Below are positions 55,301 through 64,000 of a stretch of DNA of 64,000 bases, piece by piece; within the stretch, counting starts at the first letter, position 1; every line of letters begins with the position of its first letter. Origin of the DNA: Xestospongia bergquistia. Its lineage: Eukaryota; Porifera; Demospongiae; Haplosclerida; Petrosiidae. The notes beneath the pieces are model-generated. The model was not told where the DNA came from, made no database searches, and was given only the letters and a program-made list of their open reading frames with translations. The translations under genes were made by a program, and so were the position numbers. The stretch spans positions 2,630,001 to 2,694,000 of the forward strand of contig OZ014420.1 in assembly GCA_963965975.1 (NCBI GenBank), read 5' to 3'.

Positions 55301-58300
55301 AACTGAACTGTTAATTGCTGTTTAATTAGTTAGTGCCATAAGGTCGTTTAGACAGAGCTGTTTACTTTATAAATTTCATTCAAAAGTCTAAACTTTCTAA
55401 AGTCTTTAACTTAAAGATTTAGAGAATCATGCAAACAAAGTTACTAAACTGTTAATACAAGTTTGCTTAGTTAGTCCCATTAAGTCCTTTAGACTGAGTT
55501 AATGCAAACTAACTTACTAAACTCATAATAGCCGTTTATTTAGTTAGTGCAATAAAGTCCTTTACACTGAGCAGTTTACTTCATAAACTTCTCTCAATAG
55601 TCTAAACCCATTAATGTCTTTAATTGAAAGGCTTTAGAGCGTTAATGCAAACTAACTTACTAAACTGTTAATAGCTGTTTATTTAGTTAGTGCCATAAAG
55701 TCCTTTAGACTGAGCAGTTTACTTTATAAACTTCTCTCAATAGTCTAAACCTTCTAAAGTCTTTAACTTAAACACTTTAGAGCGTAAATGCAAAGTAACT
55801 TACTAAACTGTTAATAGCTGTTTATTTAGTAAGTGCGATAAAGTCCTTTAGACTGAGCAGTTTACTTTAAAAACTTCTCTCAATAGTCTAAATCTAATAA
55901 AGTCTTTAATTGAAAGACTTTAGAGCGTTAATGCAAACTAACTGACTAAACTGTTAATAGCTGTTTATTTAGTTAGTGCCATAAAGTCCTTAAGACTGAG
56001 CAGTTTACTTTATAAACATCTCTCAATAGTCTAAACCTTTTAAAGTCTTTAACTTAAAGACTTTAGAGCGTTGATGCAAACAAACTTACTAAACTGTTAA
56101 TAGCTGCTTATTTAGTTAGCGCCATAAAGTCCTTTAGACTGAGCAGCTTACTTTATAAACTTCTCTCAATAGTCTAAACCTACTGAAGCCTTTAACTTAA
56201 AGACTTAGAGCGTTAATGCAAACTAACTTTCTAAACTTTTAATAGCCGTTTATTTAGTTAGTGCCATAAAGTCCTTTAGACTGAGCAGTTTACTTTATAA
56301 ACTTCTGTCAATAGTCTAAACCTTCTAAAGTCTTTAATTTAAAGACTTTAGAGCGTTAATGCAAACAAACTTACTGAACTGTTAATAGCTGTTTATTTAG
56401 TTAGCGCCATAAAGTCCTTTAGACTGAGCAGTTTACTTTATAAAATCTGTCAATAGTCAAAACCTACTAAAGTCTTTAATTTAAAGACTTTAGAGCGTTA
56501 ATGCAAACTAACTTACTAAACTGTTAATAGCGGTTTATTTAGTTAGTGCCATAAAGTCCTTTAGACTGAGCAGTTTACTTTATAAAGTTCTCTCAATAGT
56601 CTAAATCTAAAAAAGTCTTTAACTAAAAGACTTTAGAGCGTTAATGCAAACTAACTTACTAAACTGTTAATAGCTGTTTATCTACTTAGTGCCATAAAGT
56701 CCTTTAGACTTAGCAGTTTACTTTATAAACTTCTCTCAATAGTCTAAACCCTCTAAAGTCTTTAACTTAAAGACTTTAGAGCGTTAATGCAAACTAACTT
56801 ACTAAACTGTTAATAGCTGTTTATTTAGTTACTGCCATAAAGTCCTTTAGACTGAGCAGTTTACTTTATAAATTTCTCTCAATAGTCTAAACCTTCTAAA
56901 GTCTTTAACTTAAAGACTTAAAGCATTAATGCAAACTAACTTACTAAACTGTTAATAGCTTTTTATTTATTTAGTGCCATAAAGGCCTTTAGACTGAGCA
57001 GTTTACTTTATAAACTTCTCTAAACAGTGTAAACCTTCTAAAGTCTTTAACTTAATGACTTTAGAGCGTTAATGCAAACTAACTTACTAAACTGTTAATA
57101 GCTGTTGATTTAGTTAGTGCCATAAAGTCCTTTAGACTGAGCAGTTTACATTATAAACTTCTTTAAATAGTCTAAACCTTCTAAAGTCTTTAACTTGAAG
57201 ACTTTAGAGCGTTAATGCAAACTATCTTACTAAACTGTTAATAGCTGTTTATTTCGTTAGAGCCATAAAGTCCTTTAGACTGAGCAGTTTACTTTATAAA
57301 CTTCTCTCACTAGTCTAAACTAACTAATGTCTTTAACTTAAAGACTTTAGAGGGTTAATGCAAAGTATCTTACAAAACTGTTAATAGCTGTTTATTTAGT
57401 TAGTGCCATAAAGTCCTTTAGAGTTAGCAGTTTACTTTCTAAATTTCTCTCAATAGTCTAAACCTTCTAAAGTCTTTAACTTAAAGACTTAAAGCATTAA
57501 TGCAAACTAACTTACTAAACTGTTAATAGCTTTTTATTTAGTTAGTGCCATAAAGGCCTTTAGACTGAGCAGTTTACTTTATAAACTTCTATAAACAGTG
57601 TAAACCTTCTAAAGTCTTTAACTTAATGACTTTAGAGCGTTAATGCAAACTAACTTACTAAACTGTTAATAGCTGTTTATTTAGTTAGTGCCATAAAGTC
57701 CTTTAGACTGAGCAGTTTACATTATAAACTTCTTTAAATAGTCTAAACCTTCTAAAGTCTTTAACTTAAAGACTTTAGAGCGTTAATGCAAACTATCTTA
57801 CTAAACTGTTAATAGCTGTTTATTTCGTTAGAGCCATAAAGTCCTTTAGACTGAGCAGTTTACTTTATAAACTTCTCTCACTAGTCTAAACTAACTAATG
57901 TCTTTAACTTAAAGACTTTAGAGAGTTAATGCAAAGTAACTTACTAAACTGTGAATAGCTGTTTATTTAGTTAGTGCCATAAAGTCCTTTAGAGTTAGCA
58001 GTTTACTTTATACACTTCTCTCAATAGTCTAAACCTATTAAAGTCTTTAATTTAAAGACTATAGAGATTTAATGCAAACTAACTTACTAAACAATTAATA
58101 GCTGTTTATTTAGTTAGTGCAATAAAGTCCTTTAGACTGAGCAGTTTACTTTATAAACTTCTCTCAATATTTTAAATCTACTAAAGTCTTTAACTTAAAG
58201 ACTTTAGAGCGTTATTGCAAACTAACTTACTAAACTGTTAATAGCTGTTTATTTAGTTAGTGCCATAAAGTGCTTTAGACTGAGCAGTTTATATTAAAAA

Positions 58301-61300
58301 CTTCTTTAAATATTCTAAACCTTCTAAAGTCTTTATCTTAAAGACTTTAGAGCGTTAATGCAAACTAACTTACTAAACTGTTAATAGCTGTATATTTAGT
58401 TAGTGCCATAAAGTCCTTTAGACCGAGCAGTTTACTTTATAAACTTCTCTCAATAGTCTAAACCTTCTAAACTCTTTAACTTAAAGACTTTAGAGCGTTA
58501 ACGCAAACTAACTTACTAAACTGTTAATAGCTATTTATTTATTTAGTGCCATAAAGTCCTTTAGACTGAGCAGTTTACTTTATAAACATCTCTAAACAGT
58601 CTAAATCTCCTAAAGTCTTTAACTTAAAGGCTTTATAGCGTTAATGCAAAGTAACTTACTAAAACTGTTAATTGCTGTTTATTTAGTTAGTGCCATGAAG
58701 TCCTTTAGACTGAGCAGTTTACTTTATAAACTTCTCTCAATAGTCTAAACCTCCTAAAGTTTTTATCTTAAAGACTTTAGAGCGTTAATGCAAACTAACT
58801 TACTAAACTGTTAATAGCTGTTTATCTAGTCATTGCCATAAAGTCCTTTAGACTTAGCAGTTTACTTTATAAACTTCTCTCAATAGTCTAATCCCTCTAA
58901 AGTCTTTAACTTAAAGACTTTAGAGCGTTAATGCGAACTAACTTACGAAACTGTTAATAGCTGTTTATTTAGTTAGTGCCATAAAGTCCTTTAGACTGAG
59001 CAGTTTACTTTATAAATTTCTCTCAATAGTCTAAACCTTCTAAAGTCTTTATCTTAAAGACTTAAAGCATTAATGCAAACTAACTTACTAAACTGTTAAT
59101 AGCTGTTTATTTAGTTAGTGCCATAAAGGCCTTTAGACTGAGCAGTTTACTTTATAAACTTCTCTAAACAGTGTATACCTTTTAAAGTCTTTAACTTAAT
59201 GACTTTAGAGCGTTAATGCAAACTAACTTACTAAACTGTTAATAGCTGTTTATTTAGTTAGTGCCATAAAGTCCTTTAGACTGAGCAGTTTACATTATAA
59301 ACTTCTTTAAATAGTCTAAACCTTCTAAAGTCTTTAAAATAAAGACTTTAGAGAGTTAATGCAAACTATCTTACTAAACTGTTAATAGCTGTTTATTTCG
59401 TTAGAGCCATAAAGTCCTTTAGACTGAGCAGTTTACTTTATAAACTTATCTCACTAGTCTAAACTAACTAATGTCTTTAACTTAAAGACTTTAGTGCGTT
59501 AATGCAAAGTAACTTACTAAACTGTTAATAGCTCTTTATTTAGTTAGTGCCATAAAGTCCTTTAGACTGAGCAGTTTACTTTATACACTTCTCTCAATAG
59601 TCTAAACCTACTAAAGTCTTTAATTTAAAGACAATAGAGATTTAATGCAAACCAACATACTAAACAATTAATAGCGGTTTATTTAGTTAGTGCAATAAAG
59701 TCCTTTAGACTGAGCACTTTACTTTATAAACTTCTCTCAATAGTTTAAATTTACTAAAGTCTTTAACTTAAAGACTTTATAGCGTTATTGCAAACTAACT
59801 TACTAAACTGTTAATAGCTGTTTATTTCGTTAGTGCCATAAAGTCCTCTAGGCTGAGCAGTTTATATTATAAACTTCTTTAAATATTCTAAACCTTCTAA
59901 AGTCTTTAACTTAAAGAGTTTAGAGCGTTAATGCAAACTAACTTACTAAACTGTTAATAGCTGTTTATTTAGTTAGTGCCGTAAAGTCCTTTAGACTGAG
60001 CAGTTTACTTTATAAACTTCTCTAAACAGTCTAAACCTCCTAATGTCTTTAACTTAAAGGCTTTAGAGCGTTAATGCAAAGTAACTTACTAAACTGTTAA
60101 TAGCTGTTTATTTAGTTAGTGCCATGAAGTCCTTTAGACTGAGCAGTTTACTTTATAAACTTCTCTCAATAGTCTAAACCTTCTTAAGTTTTTATCTTAA
60201 AGACTTTAGAGCGTCAATGCAAAGTGACTTACTAAACTGTTAATAGCTGTTTATTTAGTTAGTGCCATAAAGTCCTTTAGACTGAGCAGTTTACTTTATA
60301 AACTCCTCTCAATAGTCTAAACCTTCTAAAGTCTTTAACTTAAAGACTTTAGAATGTTAATGCAAACTAACTTACTAAACTGTTAATAGCTGTTTATTTA
60401 GTTAGTGCCATAAAGTCCTTTAGACTGAGCAGTTTACTTTATAAACTTCTCTCAATAGTCTAAACCTTCTAAAGTCTTTAACTTAAAGACTTTAGAGCGT
60501 TATTGCAAACTAACTTACGAAACTGTTAATAGCTGTTTATTTAGTTAGTGCCATAAAGTCCTTTAGACTGAGCAGTTTACTTCATAAACTTCCCTCAATA
60601 GTCTAAATTTTCTAAAGACTTTAACATAAAGACTTTAGAGCGTTAATGCAAAGTAACTTACTAAACTGTTAATTGCTGTTTATTTAGTTAGTGACATAAA
60701 GTCCTTTAGACTGAGCAGTTTACTTTATAAACTTCTCTCAATAGTCTAAACCATCTAAAGTCTTTAACTTAAAGACTTTAGAGCGTTAATGCAAACTAAC
60801 TTACTAAAATGTTAATAGCTGTGTATTTAGTTAGTGCCATAAAGTCCTTTAGACTGAGCAGTTTACTTTATAAACTACTCTAAATAGACTAAACCTTCTA
60901 AAGCCTTTAACTTAAAGACTTTAGAGCGTTAGTGCAAACTAACTTACTAAACTGTTAATAGCTGTTTATTTAGTTAGTGCCATAAAGTCCTTTAGACTGA
61001 GCAGTTTACTTTATAAACTACTCTAAATAGACTAAACCTTCTAAAGCCTTTAACTTAAAGACTTTAGAGCGTCAATGCAAAATGACTTACTAAACTGTTA
61101 ATAGCTCTTTATTTAGTTAGTGCCATAAAGTCCTTTAGACTGAGCAGTTTACTTTATAAACTTCTATAAATAGTCTAAACCTTCTAAAGTCTTTAACTTA
61201 AAGACTTTAGAGCGTTAACGCAAACTAACTTACTAAACTGTTAATAGCTGTTTATTTAGTTAGTGCCATAAAGTCCTTTAGACTTAGCAGTTTACTTTAG

Positions 61301-64000
61301 ACACTTCTCTCAATAGTCTAAAATCACTAAAGTCTTTAATTTAAAGACTTTAGAGAGTTAATGCAAACTAACTTACTAAACAGTTAATAGCTCTTTATTT
61401 AGTTAGTGCCATAAAGTCCTTTAGACTGAGCAGTTTACTTTATAAACTTCTCTCAATAGTCTAAACCTTCTAAAGTCTTTAACTTAAAGACTTTAGAGCG
61501 TTAATGCAAACTAACTTACGAAACTGTTAATAGCTGTTTATTTAGTTAGTGCCATAAAGTCCTTTAGACTGAGCAGTTTACTTCATAAACTTCTCTCAAT
61601 AGTCTAAATCTTCTAAAGTCTTTAACATAAAGACTTTAGAGCGTTAATGCAGAGTAACTTACTAAACTGTTAATTGCTGTTTATTTAATTAGTGACATAA
61701 AGTCCTTTAGACTGAGCAGTTTACTTTATAAACTTCTCTCAATAGTCTAAACCTTCTAAAGTCTTTAACTTAAAGACTTTAGAGCGTTAATGCAAACTAA
61801 CTTACTAAAATGTTAATAGCTGTGTATTTAGTTAGTGCCATAAAGTCCTTTAGACTGAGCAGTTTACTTTATCAACTTCTCTAAACTGTCTAACCTTCTA
61901 AAGTCTTTAACTTAAAGACTTTAGAGCGTTAATGCAAAGTCACTTACTAAGCAATTAATAGCTGTTTATTTAGTTAGTGCCATAAAGTCCTTTAGACTGA
62001 GCAGTTTACTTTATAAACTTCTCTTAAGAGTCTAAATCTACTAAAGTCTTTAACATAAAGACTTTAGAGCGTTAATGCCAACTAACTTACTAAACTCTTA
62101 ATAGCTGTTTCTTTAGTTAGTGCCATAAAGTCCTTTAGACTGAGCAGTTTACTTTATAAACTTCTCTCAATAGTCTAAACCTTCTAAAGTCTTTAACTTA
62201 AAGACTTTAGAGCGTTAATGCAAACTAACTTACTAAACTGTTAATAGCTGTTTATTTATTTCGTGCCATAAAGTCCTTTAGACTGAGCAGTTTACTTCAT
62301 AAACTTCTCTCTATAGTCTAAACCTTCTAAAGTCTTTAACTTAAAGACTTTAGAGCGCTATGCAAACTAACTTACTAAACTGTTAATAGCTGTTTATTTA
62401 GTTAGTGCCATAAAGTCCTTTAGACTGAGCAGTTTACTTTATAAACTTCTCTAAACAGTCTAAACCTTTTAATGTCTTTAACTTAAAGACTTTAGAGCGT
62501 TAATGCAAAGTTACTTACTAAACTGTTAATAGCTGTTTATTTAGTTAGTGCCATAAAGTCCTTTAGACTGAGCAGTATACTTTATAAACTTCTCTCAATA
62601 GTCTAAACCTTCTAAAGTCTTTAACTTAAAGACTTTAGAGCGTTAATGCAAAGTAACTTACTAAACTGTTAATAGCTGTTTATTTAGTTAGTGCCATAAA
62701 GTCCTTTAGACTGAGCAGTTTACTTTATAAACTTCTCTCAAGAGTCTAAATCTACTAAAGTCTTTAACTTAAAGACTTTAGAGCGTTAATGCAAACTAAC
62801 TTACTAAACTGTTAAAGCTGTTTCTTTAGTTAGTGCCATAAAGTCCTTTAGACTGAGCAGTTTACTTTATATACTTCTCTAAACAGTCTAAACCTTCTAA
62901 AGTCTTTAACTGAAAGACTTTAGAGCGTTAATGCAAACTAACTTACTAAACTGTTAATAGCTGTTTATTTATTTAGTGCCATAAAGTCCTTTAGACTGAG
63001 CAGTTTACTTTATAAACATCTCTAAACAGTCTAAACCTCCTAATGTCTTTAAGTTAAAGGCTTTAGAGCGTTAATCTAAAGTAACTTACTAAACTGTTAA
63101 TAGCTGTTTATTTAGTTAGTGCCATAAAGTCCTTTAGACTGAGCAGTTTACTTTATAAAATTCTCTCAATAGTCTAAACCTTCTAAAGTCTTTAACATAA
63201 AGACTTTAGAGCGTTAATGCAAACTAACTTACTAAACTGTTAATAGCTGTTTATTTAGTTAGTGCCATCAAGTCCTTTAGACTGAGCAGTTTACTTTACA
63301 AACTTCTCTCAATAGTCTAAACCTTCTAAAGTCTTTAACTTAAAGACTTTAGAGCGTTAATGCAAACTAACTTACTAAACTGTTAATAGCTGTTTATTTA
63401 GTTAGGGCCATAAAGTCCTTTAGACTGAGCAGTTTACTTTATAAGCTTCTCTCAATAGTCTAAACCTACTAAAGTCTTTAACTAAAATACTTTAGAGCGT
63501 TATTGCGAAGTAACTTACTAAACTGTTAATAGCTGTTTATTTAGTTAGTGCCATAAAGTCCTTTAGACTGAGCAGTTTACTTTATAAACTTCTCTCAATA
63601 GTCCAAACCTTCTAAAGTCTTTAACTTAATGTCTTTAGAGCGTTAATGCAAACTAACTTACTAAACTGTTAATAGCTGTTTATTTTGTAAGCGCCATAAA
63701 GTCCTTTAGACTGAGCAGTTTACTTTATAAACATCTCTCAATAGTCTAAACCTTCTAAAGTCTTTCACTTAAAGACTTTAGAGCGTTAATGCAAACTAAC
63801 TTACTAAACAGTTAATAGCTGTTTATTTAGTTATTGCCATAAAGTCCTTTAGACGGAGCAGTTTACTATATAAAGTCCTCTCAATAGTCTAAATCTACTA
63901 AAGTCTTTAACTAAAAGACTTTAGAGCGTTAATGCAAACTAACTTACTAAACTGTTAATAGCTGTTTCTTTAGTTAGTGCCATAAAGTCCTTTAGACTGA
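52382..64000 (+). repeat. 143-bp satellite array, block 4 (forward), with higher-order repeats
   Basis: About 81 forward monomers, open at the right edge of the window. From 52382 to about 55450 they are heterogeneous and carry CCCATTAAGTCC or ATAAAGACC variants, some truncated (for example near 54430-54480 and 55490-55520). From about 55500 on they are much more uniform and match block 1 (GCCATAAAGTCC, CTTCTCTCAATAGTC). Marker variants recur in order, giving higher-order units: ACTTAAAGCATTAATGC at about 56918, 57489 and 59062, and ACTAGTCTAAACTAACTAAT at about 57309, 57880 and 59453. Each monomer keeps the dyad core. Confidence 0.97.

Noticed and set aside
52382-64000. Mammalian-type CENP-B box in the satellite monomer
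   Set aside because: I looked for the TTCG...CGGG pattern in the common monomer and did not find it.

Overview
The window looks like AT-rich, gene-poor heterochromatin from an animal genome. The supporting features are intron-bearing DNA transposons of the piggyBac, pogo/Tigger, mariner-like, hAT-like and MULE-like types, introns as short as about 46 nt, and long satellite arrays. The short introns, the scattered GGGTGTGG/CCACACCC motifs and the RecQ-helicase fragments inside transposons make me favour a sponge (Porifera) or another early-branching metazoan. That is inference from memory and is not proven by the sequence. I see no intact host gene, no tRNA or rRNA, and no bacterial-type feature.

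Layout. 1-3165: block 1 of a 143-bp satellite, forward. 3166-6640: mostly unique DNA with a short minisatellite, a clean hAT-like MITE and one possible two-helix membrane exon. 6750-27718 and 30737-31880: a degenerate composite tandem array whose units carry exon-like modules with acceptor and donor sites; it includes a possible membrane helix and fragments of a DUF2064/TIGR04282 transferase-like gene. It is invaded by MULE-like elements (one with a RecQ-like helicase fragment) and by a three-exon piggyBac element (27719-30404). That piggyBac sits in an older mariner-like MITE. 32058-36150: about 20 tandem copies of a unit in which a 58-60 nt exon-like core is framed by acceptor and donor consensus; the array is flanked by a 40-bp inverted repeat and broken by two RecQ-carrying elements. 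36150-44140: decayed coding remains (a proline-rich exon, a YiiX-like papain-fold hydrolase relic, unidentified ORFs), a telomere-like tract, microsatellites and a much older piggyBac pseudogene.

44150-64000: the same 143-bp satellite again, first inverted (44150-46095) and then forward. Two transposons are inserted in it at exact TA targets: a 794-bp mariner/IS630-like deletion derivative (46259-47052) and a 4,740-bp pogo/Tigger-like element (47640-52379). The Tigger transposase is broken by only two nonsense codons and one frame change, and its 3' end carries three tandem copies of a phase-symmetric 90-nt exon.

The genes do not form a pathway. The common theme is satellite expansion, repeated TE insertion and repeated duplication of units that look like exons with their splice signals. 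Three separate loci in the window show that last pattern (6.7-27.7 kb, 32-36 kb, 48.4-49.1 kb), and it is the most unusual aspect of the region.
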